The notes below the pieces were generated by a model. The model saw only the letters and a list, made by a program, of their open reading frames with translations, did not search any database and was not told where the DNA came from. 64,000 nucleotides of DNA, from assembly GCF_001425705.1 (NCBI RefSeq), contig NZ_LMDC01000001.1, forward strand, positions 744,001 through 808,000, read 5' to 3'. The DNA is from Pelomonas sp. Root1217. GTDB lineage: Bacteria; Pseudomonadota; Gammaproteobacteria; Burkholderiales; Burkholderiaceae_C. Both the position numbers and the translations under genes were made by a program. Shown here in pieces: positions 48,297-55,802 of this stretch; positions within the stretch are counted from its first letter, which is position 1, and each line of letters begins with the position of its first letter.

Positions 48297-48625
48297 CGGG
48301 CACGCCCTATCCCTACCAGGGGCCGGAGGAACTTCGGCAACCCATCCTGGCGGCGCTGCGCCGCGTGGTGGACCCCGAGGTGGCGATGTCCATCGTCGAC
48401 GTTGGCCTGGTCTACGGCGTGACCGTCGAGGCCGAGCGCGTCAAGGTGCTGCTGACCATGACCTCGGCCGCCTGCCCGGTGGTGGACGTCATCGTCGACG
48501 ACGCCTGCACCGAGCTCGACAAGGTCGTGCCGGTCGACCAGCGCATCCATGTCGAGGTGGTGTGGGAGCCGCCCTGGACGACCGATCGCATGAGCGACCG
48601 GGCCAAAGCCTTCATGGGCTGGTAG
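48293..48625 (+). CDS. MIP18/DUF59 family metal-sulfur cluster assembly factor
   Basis: 110 residues. Core of the MIP18 family (PILAALRRVVDPEVAMSIVDVGLVYGVTVEAERVKVLLTMTSAACPVVDVI), with the conserved Cys after TSAA. Related proteins (SufT, PaaD) help mature Fe-S proteins. Here it sits between the Fe-S regulator gene nsrR (4-bp ATGA overlap) and membrane NO-response genes, suggesting maturation or repair of Fe-S clusters damaged by NO; this is inference from context. Confidence 0.87.
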   Translation: MTGTPYPYQGPEELRQPILAALRRVVDPEVAMSIVDVGLVYGVTVEAERVKVLLTMTSAACPVVDVIVDDACTELDKVVPVDQRIHVEVVWEPPWTTDRMSDRAKAFMGW

Positions 48626-48633
48626 GGCAGGGG

Positions 48634-49734
48634 ATGCGACCCGCTCCGGGCCTGCTGCCGCGACTGGCCTTCGCGGGCCTCGCGGTGGTGGCTCTGGTGG
48701 CCGGCATTGCCGGCGGCCTGGTGCGCGCCGGGGTCGCCGTGCCCGTGGCGAGCGCGGCCGTCGCTGCCCATGCCTTCCTGATGATCTGTGCCTTCATGGG
48801 CACCGTCATTGGCATCGAGCGCGCGGTGGCCTTGAAGCATCCGGCAGCCTTTGCCGGCCCGCTCGCCTCGGGCGTCGCAGGCCTGGTGATGCTCTCGGGC
48901 GCACCAAGCCTGGCCGCTTGGCTGGCCGCGGGCGCGTCGCTGGCCTTTGTCGGCGTGAACCTGGCCGTGGTCAGGCGGCAGCGGGCCGCGCACACGCTGC
49001 TGTTGCTCGCCGGCGCAGTAGCCTGGGCGGCCGGCAGCCTGCTGCACGCGCTCGGCCTGATGGCCGGCGCCGTAGTGCCGCTGTGGTTCTGCTTCCTCGT
49101 GTTCACCATCGCCGCCGAGCGGCTGGAGATGACGCGGCTGATGCGCCGCCATGCCGGCGCCGGCCCGGCCTTGCTCGCCATCCTGGCCGCGGTGGCCTGT
49201 GGCGCGGTGCTGTCCGGCCTTCTCGCGGACGTCGGCGGCCTGCTGTATGGCTTGTCTTTGGCCGCGCTCGCCGCGTGGCTCGCGGTGTTCGACATCGCCC
49301 GCCGCACGGTCCGCGCCGCGGGGCTGAGCCGCTACATGGCCCTGTGCCTGCTCACCGGCTACTTCTGGCTGGCCGTTGCCGGCCTGGCCTGGGCGGGCAC
49401 GGCGTTGGGCCTGCCGTGGCGGGATGCCGCCCTGCATGGCCTGGCGCTGGGCTTCGTCTTCAGCATGGTGTTCGGTCATGCCCCGGTCATCCTGCCCGCC
49501 GTCGCCCGCGTGAAGCTGGCGTTCGGCTGGCCCTTCTATCTGCCGCTGGCGCTGCTGCACGCGTCGCTGGCCGTGCGCCTCTTTGGCGGCTTGTTCGACG
49601 CCCGACTGACGGCCACAGGTGCCACCGGCAACGCGCTGGCCATCGCGTCGTTCTTGCTGACGCTGGCCGGAGCAGCCATCGCCTGGCGAGCCCAACGGAA
49701 ACCAACACATGACGCCCTTGCTGAGAATCGATGA
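48634..49734 (+). CDS. Polytopic membrane protein of the NO-response cluster
   Basis: 366 residues, almost entirely hydrophobic, with ten or more predicted helices and no periplasmic domain. HGLALGFVFSMVFGHAPVILP and LMICAFMGTVIGIERAVALKHP resemble segments of NnrS-type haem/copper membrane proteins, and it directly precedes nnrS, overlapping it by 26 bp. I do not recognise a named family; a paralogue or partner of NnrS is plausible. ATG 48634 follows GGGCAGGGG. Confidence 0.7.
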   Translation: MRPAPGLLPRLAFAGLAVVALVAGIAGGLVRAGVAVPVASAAVAAHAFLMICAFMGTVIGIERAVALKHPAAFAGPLASGVAGLVMLSGAPSLAAWLAAGASLAFVGVNLAVVRRQRAAHTLLLLAGAVAWAAGSLLHALGLMAGAVVPLWFCFLVFTIAAERLEMTRLMRRHAGAGPALLAILAAVACGAVLSGLLADVGGLLYGLSLAALAAWLAVFDIARRTVRAAGLSRYMALCLLTGYFWLAVAGLAWAGTALGLPWRDAALHGLALGFVFSMVFGHAPVILPAVARVKLAFGWPFYLPLALLHASLAVRLFGGLFDARLTATGATGNALAIASFLLTLAGAAIAWRAQRKPTHDALAENR

Positions 49735-50899
49735 ACCCCCGCGAGCCGCGCCCGCGGGCTTTGCGCTGTTCGCGCTGGGCTTTCGGCCCTTCTACCTGCT
49801 GGCCAGCGTGTTTGCCGCGCTGTCCGTGCCGCTGTGGGCGTTGCAGTTCTCGGGCCTGCTAGGCCACGCCTATCTGGCCGGCCCGATCTGGCATGCCCAC
49901 GAGATGCTGTTCGGCTTCACGCTGGCCGTCATCGTCGGCTTCCTGTTCACGGCCGGCCGCAACTGGACCAACCTGCCCACGCCCACGGGCTGGAAGCTCG
50001 CCGCGCTGGCCGCGCTGTGGGTGGCTGCCCGCGTGCTGGTGCTGACGCCCTATGCGCTGGCCGCGGCCATCGCCAACGTCGCCTTCCCGCTCGCCGCTGC
50101 CATCAGCCTGGCCGTGCCCTTCGTGAAGGCGGGCAGCCGGCGCAACTATTTCTTCATCGGACTGCTCGCGCTGCTGGCGCTCGCCGCCGGCTGCGTGCAC
50201 CTCGCGCAGTTCAGCGTCGTCGCGGTGCCGGGCTGGCTTGGCATCCAGGTGGCGCTGGACGTGGTGCTCTTCATCCTGGCCGTCATGGGCGGGCGCGTCA
50301 TCCCGATGTTCACGAACAACGGCGTGCCAGGTGCTGACTCGAGCCGCAACGCGTGGGCCGAAAAGGCGGCGCTTGGCGGCGTGCTGGCCCTGCTGGCTGC
50401 CGATGCAGTGGGCTTGCACGGCTGGCCGCTGGCCGTTCTCGCGGCTACCGCGGGTGCCGCCCACGCGTGGCGCTGGGCGCTGTGGCGGCCCTGGCGCACG
50501 CTGCGTGCGCCGCTGGTGTGGGTGCTGCACCTGGCCTACCTGTGGGTGCCGGTGCATCTGCTGCTGCGCGCGCTGGCCGAAGCCGGCTGGCTGATGCCGT
50601 CGCTGGCCACGCATGCGCTCACCGTGGGCGCCGTCGGCGGCCTCGTCATCGGCATGATGACCCGCACCGCGCGCGGCCACACCGGTCGGCCCTTGAAGGC
50701 TGACCGCTTTGAGGTCGCCTGCTATCTGCTGGTCGCCGCTGCCGCCGCCGTGCGCGTGCTTCTGCCCTTGATCGCGCCGTCCCAGATCGTCCACGCGGCC
50801 CTGGCCTCGGCGCTGCTGTGGTCGGCGGGCTTCGGCCTGTATGCAGTGCGCTACTGGCCCGTGCTGTCCCGCCCCCGCGTCGATGGCCGCCCCGGCTGA
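49709..50899 (+). CDS. nnrS: NnrS family protein
   Basis: 396 residues, about twelve helices. NnrS is a haem- and copper-containing membrane protein that protects against nitrosative stress and is controlled with denitrification genes. The hallmark start (GFALFALGFRPFYLLASVFAALSVPLWALQ), WHAHEMLFGFTLAVIVGFLFTAGRNWT and GGRVIPMFTNNGVPG are present, including the His ligands of the family. It overlaps the upstream membrane gene and is 17 bp from the FmdE-like gene. Confidence 0.93.
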   Translation: MTPLLRIDEPPRAAPAGFALFALGFRPFYLLASVFAALSVPLWALQFSGLLGHAYLAGPIWHAHEMLFGFTLAVIVGFLFTAGRNWTNLPTPTGWKLAALAALWVAARVLVLTPYALAAAIANVAFPLAAAISLAVPFVKAGSRRNYFFIGLLALLALAAGCVHLAQFSVVAVPGWLGIQVALDVVLFILAVMGGRVIPMFTNNGVPGADSSRNAWAEKAALGGVLALLAADAVGLHGWPLAVLAATAGAAHAWRWALWRPWRTLRAPLVWVLHLAYLWVPVHLLLRALAEAGWLMPSLATHALTVGAVGGLVIGMMTRTARGHTGRPLKADRFEVACYLLVAAAAAVRVLLPLIAPSQIVHAALASALLWSAGFGLYAVRYWPVLSRPRVDGRPG

Positions 50900-50916
50900 A
50901 CTCAACGAGAACCAAC

Positions 50917-51585
50917 ATGAAACTGCCCGCCTACTTCGACGAAGTTCCTCGCCTAAAGATGCAAGACCCGCTGGCCCGCGTGCTGGGCTGCGCCGAGGAC
51001 GGCATCCTCGACTACGGCTTCGCCGACGCCGTGCGGCTGACGGGCCATTCCTGCGTGGCCGTCGCGTCGGCCTACTGGCTGACCTGGCTGGCGCTGGAGC
51101 AGCTCTACCCGGATGGCCTGCCGCAGCGCGGCGGCATCAAGGTGGAGTTCCGCGACGATGCGCGCTCCGGCGGGACCGGTGTCGTCGCGACGGTGGTGCA
51201 GATGCTCACGGGTGCGGCGGGTGGCTCCGGCTTCAAGGGCCTGGGTGGGCGCTTCAGCCGGGCCGGCCTGATCCGCAGCAAGCCCGACCTGGTGCTGGCG
51301 CTGCGCTTCACCCGGCTCGACACGCAGGCCGCCGTGGACGTGGGCGTGGACACGACCTCCCTGCCGGGACAGGCGGAACTGGATGTGCTGGTGGCGCTTC
51401 TCGCCTCCGGCAAGGCGACGCCTCAGGACGAAAAAGACCTCGGCGAGCTGTGGCAGGCGCGCGTGCGCTCGCTGCTGCTGGAACGCGGGCGCGATCGCAC
51501 CGTGTTCATGGTCCGGCCGGTGCATCGTCTGGGCGGCGCGGCCGGCCTTCCCCACAGCCCGGAGGCCGCGGAGGCGTTCGCGTGA
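50917..51585 (+). CDS. FmdE-like protein
   Basis: 222 residues, soluble, no signal peptide. The N-terminal half (LLG-like LARVLGCAEDGILDYGFADAVRLTGHSCVAVASAYWLTWLAL) matches the GHxCxxxA-type motif of the FmdE family, named after a molybdenum formylmethanofuran dehydrogenase operon gene. The rest (GTGVVATVVQMLTGAAGGSGFKGLGGRFSRAGLI) is Gly-rich. Function is unknown; location between nnrS and narX suggests a link to molybdenum or haem enzymes of nitrate respiration. The stop overlaps the DUF3079 start in GTGA. Confidence 0.6.
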   Translation: MKLPAYFDEVPRLKMQDPLARVLGCAEDGILDYGFADAVRLTGHSCVAVASAYWLTWLALEQLYPDGLPQRGGIKVEFRDDARSGGTGVVATVVQMLTGAAGGSGFKGLGGRFSRAGLIRSKPDLVLALRFTRLDTQAAVDVGVDTTSLPGQAELDVLVALLASGKATPQDEKDLGELWQARVRSLLLERGRDRTVFMVRPVHRLGGAAGLPHSPEAAEAFA

Positions 51586-51797
51586 GCCGGAGGTTCCCGA
51601 TCCGGCCGGCGAACCCCGGGCGCATCTGCTGGGGCTGCGACCGCTACTGCTCGGCCGATGCGCTGCAATGCGGCAACGGCTCGGTGGCCACGCCGCATCC
51701 GAGCGAGCTGTTCGGCGACGACTGGATGAACTGGGGCCTGGACGCCCCTGCGGCCGCGGCCGAACCCGCCGGGCCAGCGGGAACGGTGGCGGAGTGA
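51582..51797 (+). CDS. DUF3079 domain protein
   Basis: 71 residues; starts with GTG overlapping the FmdE-like stop (GTGA), so it is probably translated by coupling. The core is the DUF3079 pattern: FPIRPANPGRICWGCDRYCSADALQCGNGS, then HPSELFGDDWMNWGLD. Four Cys (CWGCDRYC and ALQC) could bind zinc or an Fe-S cluster. Function unknown. It is small and easily missed. Confidence 0.85.
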   Translation: MSRRFPIRPANPGRICWGCDRYCSADALQCGNGSVATPHPSELFGDDWMNWGLDAPAAAAEPAGPAGTVAE

Positions 51798-51859
51798 TTC
51801 GTCGCCGCGCTTGCGCGAGATCAAGCTCACGCGGGAACGGCCTGCCCAGAATCCGCCGC

Positions 51860-53728
51860 ATGTCCAAAGGCTGGAATCGCGCCCGTCTCGCCACCAAGGT
51901 CGGCATCCTCGGAGCCGCCTTGCTGTGCATCGCGCTGGGCTCGATCGGCCTGACGCTGTGGATAGGCTGGCAGCTCGAAGGCGGTGCGGCGGCGGTCAAC
52001 GAAGCGGGGCGGCTGCGCATGCAGACCTGGCGCCTCGCCCACCAAAGCGTGGGTGCCGGCAGCGATGCCCTGCGCCCGCTCACCCAGGCCTATGACGCCT
52101 CCCTGCAGCTGCTGGTGGACGGCGACCCCGCGCGGCCCCTCTTCCTGCCTCGCGATGAGCACACCCTGCAGGCCTGGCGCGGCGTGCGCGAGGGCTGGCA
52201 GCAGCTGAAGTCGACCGCGGCCGATGGCCTGCCGGCGCCCACCGGCGCCCAGGCCGAGGCCCAGGTGCAGCGCATCGACGTCCTCGTCGACGCCGTCGAG
52301 GCGCGCATGGCAGGCTGGAGCTCGCTGCTGTCCAGCGTGCAGCTGGCGCTCGTCGGCATGGCCATCGCCGCGGCCATGATCTTCCTGTACGCCTCGCACC
52401 TCGTCGTGTTCGCGCCGGTGGACCGGCTGCGCCGCGGCCTGCAGGCGCTGGAGCAGGGCGCGCTTGGCGCCCGCGTGGCCGAGGACTCGCAGGACGAGTT
52501 CGGCGACCTGGCGCGTGGCTTCAACCGCATGGCGCAGCGTCTCGAAGCCGTCTATCAAGGCATGGCCGACGAAGTGCGCGCCAAGACGGCCGACCTGCGC
52601 CTGGAGCAGCAGCGGCTGGCCACGCTGTACGAGGCCACGTCCTTCGCCGCCGGGGCGTCGTCCGTGCGCGACCTGGGTGCCGGCTTCGCCGAACGCATGC
52701 GCCGCGCGGCCGGCGCCGATGCCGTGGCGATGCGCTGGCTGGACCCGAGCCAGCAGCGCATGGTGCTGCTGGCTTCGCAGGGCATGCCGCCCGCCATGGC
52801 CGAGGCCGAACGCTGCGTGGCGCCCGGCGCCTGCCATTGCGGCAGCCCCGGGCCTCATGCCAAGGTCATTCCGATCACCCGCGAGAGCGATCACAGGTCG
52901 CACTGCGCCAAGGCCGGCTTCGTCGCCGTGACGGCGGTGGCGTTGACGGTGCAGGGCCGTGTGATGGGCGAGGTCGACCTGCTGTTTCGCGACCCGCCCC
53001 AGCCCACCAAGGCCGACCGCGAGCTGCTGGACAGCCTGGCGAGTCACCTGGCCAGCGCGATGGACAGCTTGCGCAACGAGGCGTTGCAGCGCGAAGCCGC
53101 CGTGGCCGAGGAGCGCGGCATGCTGGCCCGCGAGATGCACGATTCCATTGCGCAAAGCCTGGCCTTCATGAAGATCCAGCTGCAGCTGCTGAAGGATGCG
53201 CAGCGCGGCGGCAAGCCCGACGCAGCCGTGCGCCTCATCGACGAGCTGGAGCTGGGCCTGAAGGAATGCACGGCCGACGTGCGGGCGCTGCTGATGCACT
53301 TCCGCACCCGCACCGATGGCGACGACCTGCTGCCCGCGCTGCAGCAGACGCTGCAGAAGTTCCGCCTGCAAAGCGGCCTGCAGGCCGAGCTGGAAGTGGA
53401 CGGCCACGGCGCACCGCTGCCGGCCGACGTGCAGGTGCAGCTGCTGCACGTGGTGCAGGAGGCGCTGGCCAATGTGCGCAAGCACGCGCAGGCCAGCCAG
53501 GTCCACGTGCGGCTGGCGCACCAGCCGCACTGGCAGATCGACGTGCGCGACGATGGCCGTGGTTTCGACCTGGCCACGGACTCGCCCGACGACAGCCACG
53601 TCGGGCTGCGCATCATGCGCGAGCGCGCCGCCAAGGTGGGTGCCGCCGTGGCGCTGGAATCCCAACCCGGGCGAGGCACGCTGGTGCGTGTCTCCCTGCC
53701 CGAATACGAGACGGCCAATCCATCATGA
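51860..53728 (+). CDS. narX: Nitrate/nitrite sensor histidine kinase NarX
   Basis: 622 residues. Periplasmic P-box NEAGRLRMQTWRL (47-59) that binds nitrate, TM1 (about 12-35) and TM2 (about 160-180), HAMP, a central GAF-like module with a Cys cluster (CVAPGACHCG, HCAKAG), and a HisKA_3/HATPase C terminus with EERGMLAREMHDSIAQ (His about 427). This is the full NarX architecture. ATG 51860 begins MSKGWNRARL; upstream frame is unlikely. It overlaps narL in ATGA. Confidence 0.95.
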   Translation: MSKGWNRARLATKVGILGAALLCIALGSIGLTLWIGWQLEGGAAAVNEAGRLRMQTWRLAHQSVGAGSDALRPLTQAYDASLQLLVDGDPARPLFLPRDEHTLQAWRGVREGWQQLKSTAADGLPAPTGAQAEAQVQRIDVLVDAVEARMAGWSSLLSSVQLALVGMAIAAAMIFLYASHLVVFAPVDRLRRGLQALEQGALGARVAEDSQDEFGDLARGFNRMAQRLEAVYQGMADEVRAKTADLRLEQQRLATLYEATSFAAGASSVRDLGAGFAERMRRAAGADAVAMRWLDPSQQRMVLLASQGMPPAMAEAERCVAPGACHCGSPGPHAKVIPITRESDHRSHCAKAGFVAVTAVALTVQGRVMGEVDLLFRDPPQPTKADRELLDSLASHLASAMDSLRNEALQREAAVAEERGMLAREMHDSIAQSLAFMKIQLQLLKDAQRGGKPDAAVRLIDELELGLKECTADVRALLMHFRTRTDGDDLLPALQQTLQKFRLQSGLQAELEVDGHGAPLPADVQVQLLHVVQEALANVRKHAQASQVHVRLAHQPHWQIDVRDDGRGFDLATDSPDDSHVGLRIMRERAAKVGAAVALESQPGRGTLVRVSLPEYETANPS

Positions 53729-54390
53729 ATGCCGAACCCATCCGCGTCCTCGTCGTCGATGACCACACGCTATTCCGCCGCGGCCTGATCGCGCTGCTGG
53801 CCACGCAGTCGCAGCTGCAGGTCGTTGGCGAGGCCGGCGACGCCGGAGCGGCCGAGCGCCTGGCCGCCGAGCTGCAGCCGCAGGTCATCCTGCTGGACAA
53901 CCACCTACCCGGCGTCACCGGCGTGCAGGCCCTGCCGGCGCTGAAGGCGGCCGCGCCGGGTGCGCAGGTGCTGATGCTGACGATGAGCGAATCGGAGGCC
54001 GACCTCGGTGCCGCGTTGCGAGCCGGCGCCTGCGGCTATTTGCTGAAGACGGCGGACAACCACGAGCTGACCCAGGCCATCGAGCGCGCGGTGCGCGGCG
54101 TGTCCAGCTTCAGCGCCGAGATGGCCGGCAAGCTGGCCACGGCCTTCCGCCACGAAGCCGAGGCGGCCTCCACGGCCGCCGCTGCGCCGCCCGATCCGCT
54201 GGGCACGCTGTCGCCGCGCGAGCGCGAGATCGTCGACCTGATCGCCCGCGGCGACTCCAACAAGCACATCGCCCGCGAGCTCGGCATTGCCGAGACGACG
54301 GTGAAGATCCATGTGCAGCACCTGTTGCGCAAGCTGGACCTGGACTCGCGCGTGCAGGCCGCCGTGCTGGTGACGCAGCAACGCGTGTAG
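53725..54390 (+). CDS. narL: Nitrate/nitrite response regulator NarL
   Basis: 221 residues. Receiver with VDDH (11-14) and phosphorylated Asp58 in LLDNHLPGVTG, then a LuxR-type helix-turn-helix (LSPREREIVDLIARGDSNKHIARELGIAETTVKIHVQHLLRKL). The 4-bp overlap with narX ensures balanced expression. It probably activates the nitrate transporters and narGH just downstream; individual heptamer sites were not reliably identified. Confidence 0.95.
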   Translation: MNAEPIRVLVVDDHTLFRRGLIALLATQSQLQVVGEAGDAGAAERLAAELQPQVILLDNHLPGVTGVQALPALKAAAPGAQVLMLTMSESEADLGAALRAGACGYLLKTADNHELTQAIERAVRGVSSFSAEMAGKLATAFRHEAEAASTAAAAPPDPLGTLSPREREIVDLIARGDSNKHIARELGIAETTVKIHVQHLLRKLDLDSRVQAAVLVTQQRV

Positions 54391-54488
54391 TTCTTTAGGA
54401 CGAGCCCGCCCGGGCCGCCGTCCTCCCTGCGGGCGGTGCCCTGCTGATCCTCCGGTGAATGGGCAGCGCGCAGGCTGAGCGGGACAGT

Positions 54489-54509
54489 CTCCTCATGTTC
54501 ACTGAGGAG
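54489..54509 (+). promoter_or_regulatory. Hairpin enclosing the narK1 Shine-Dalgarno
   Basis: CTCCTCA (54489-54495) pairs perfectly with TGAGGAG (54503-54509), which is the ribosome-binding purine run 8 nt before the narK1 ATG at 54518. A 7-bp stem with a 7-nt loop would hide the ribosome site in the mRNA, so translation of the operon's first transporter may be structure-limited. Confidence 0.55.
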
Positions 54510-54517
54510 GAAACCGC

Positions 54518-55783
54518 ATGACTGCGCCCCCTGTCGACCGCAAGGCCTGGTCGGTGCTGATCGTCAGCACCCTGGCCTTCACCGTCTGCTTCATGGTCTG
54601 GATGATGTTCGGCGTCATCGGCATCCCGATCAAGAAGCAGCTCGGCCTGAACGCCACCGAGTTCGGCCTGCTCACGGCCATGCCGGTCCTGACCGGCTCG
54701 CTCGTGCGCGTGCCGCTGGGCATTTGGACGGACCGCTACGGCGGCCGCATCGTCATGACCCTGCTGATGCTCGCCACCGTGCCAGCCATCTGGCTGATGG
54801 CCTACGCAACGCAGTACTGGCACTTCCTCGTCATCGGCCTGTTCGTCGGCCTAGCGGGCGGCTCGTTCTCCGTCGGCACGCCCTACGTCGCGCGCTGGTT
54901 CCCCAAGAGCCGCCAGGGCATGGCCATGGGTGTTTACGGCGCCGGCAACTCGGGCTCGGCGGTCAACAAGTTCGTCGCACCCGTGCTGCTGGTCAGCTTC
55001 GGCTGGACCATGGTGCCCCAGGTCTACGCCGCCATCATGGCCGGCACCGTCGTGCTGTTCTGGCTGTTCAGCAGCAGCGACCCGGCCCACCTGGTCACCA
55101 GCAACGTGAGTTTTCGGGACCAGCTCAAGGCCCTGAAGGACCCAAGGGTGCTGAAGTACTGCCAGTACTACAGCATCGTGTTCGGCGGCTACGTGGCGCT
55201 GGCGCTGTGGATGGTGCAGTACTACGTCGGCGAGTTCAGCCTGGACATCCGCGTGGCCGCGCTGCTGGCGGCCTGCTTCAGCCTGCCGGGCGGCGTGTTG
55301 CGTGCCATCGGCGGCCTGCTGTCGGACAAGTACGGTGCCCACAAGGTCACCTGGTGGGTGATGTGGGTGAGCTGGATCTGCCTGTTCCTGCTGAGCTACC
55401 CGCAGACCGACTTCACGATCGTGACGCTGGCCGGCGCCAAGACCTTCCACATCGGCCTGAACGTCTACGCCTTCACCGGGCTGCTGGCCGTGCTGGGCGT
55501 GGCCTGGGCCTTCGGCAAGGCCTCGGTCTTCAAGTACATCAGTGATGACTACCCGGAAAACATCGGCGCCATCAGCGGCATCGTAGGCCTGGCTGGCGGC
55601 CTGGGCGGCTTCGTGCTGCCCATCCTGTTCGGCGCGCTGCTGGACCTGACCGGCATCCGCTCCAGCGCCTTCATGCTGATGTACGGCGTCGTCTGGGTCT
55701 CGCTGATCTGGATGTACTGGACCGAGGTGCGCCGCACCGAAGTCATGGGCCGCAACGCGCCCGAATTCCACCTCGCCGGCTGA
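54518..55783 (+). CDS. NarK-type nitrate/nitrite MFS transporter (NarK1-like)
   Basis: 421 residues, about twelve helices. NNP-family features: FGVIGIPIKKQLGLNATEFGLLTAMPVLTGSLVRVPLGIWTDRYGGR with the substrate-associated Arg and GGSFSVGTPYVARWFPKSRQGMAMGVYGAGNSGSAVNKF, the first nitrate signature. Type 1 NarK proteins are usually nitrate/proton symporters. It starts with GGAGG ahead of the ATG and is followed 19 bp later by the second transporter, so it probably begins the operon that feeds NarGH. Confidence 0.92.
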   Translation: MTAPPVDRKAWSVLIVSTLAFTVCFMVWMMFGVIGIPIKKQLGLNATEFGLLTAMPVLTGSLVRVPLGIWTDRYGGRIVMTLLMLATVPAIWLMAYATQYWHFLVIGLFVGLAGGSFSVGTPYVARWFPKSRQGMAMGVYGAGNSGSAVNKFVAPVLLVSFGWTMVPQVYAAIMAGTVVLFWLFSSSDPAHLVTSNVSFRDQLKALKDPRVLKYCQYYSIVFGGYVALALWMVQYYVGEFSLDIRVAALLAACFSLPGGVLRAIGGLLSDKYGAHKVTWWVMWVSWICLFLLSYPQTDFTIVTLAGAKTFHIGLNVYAFTGLLAVLGVAWAFGKASVFKYISDDYPENIGAISGIVGLAGGLGGFVLPILFGALLDLTGIRSSAFMLMYGVVWVSLIWMYWTEVRRTEVMGRNAPEFHLAG

Positions 55784-55802
55784 CCGGCACAAGGACTCCA
55801 TC

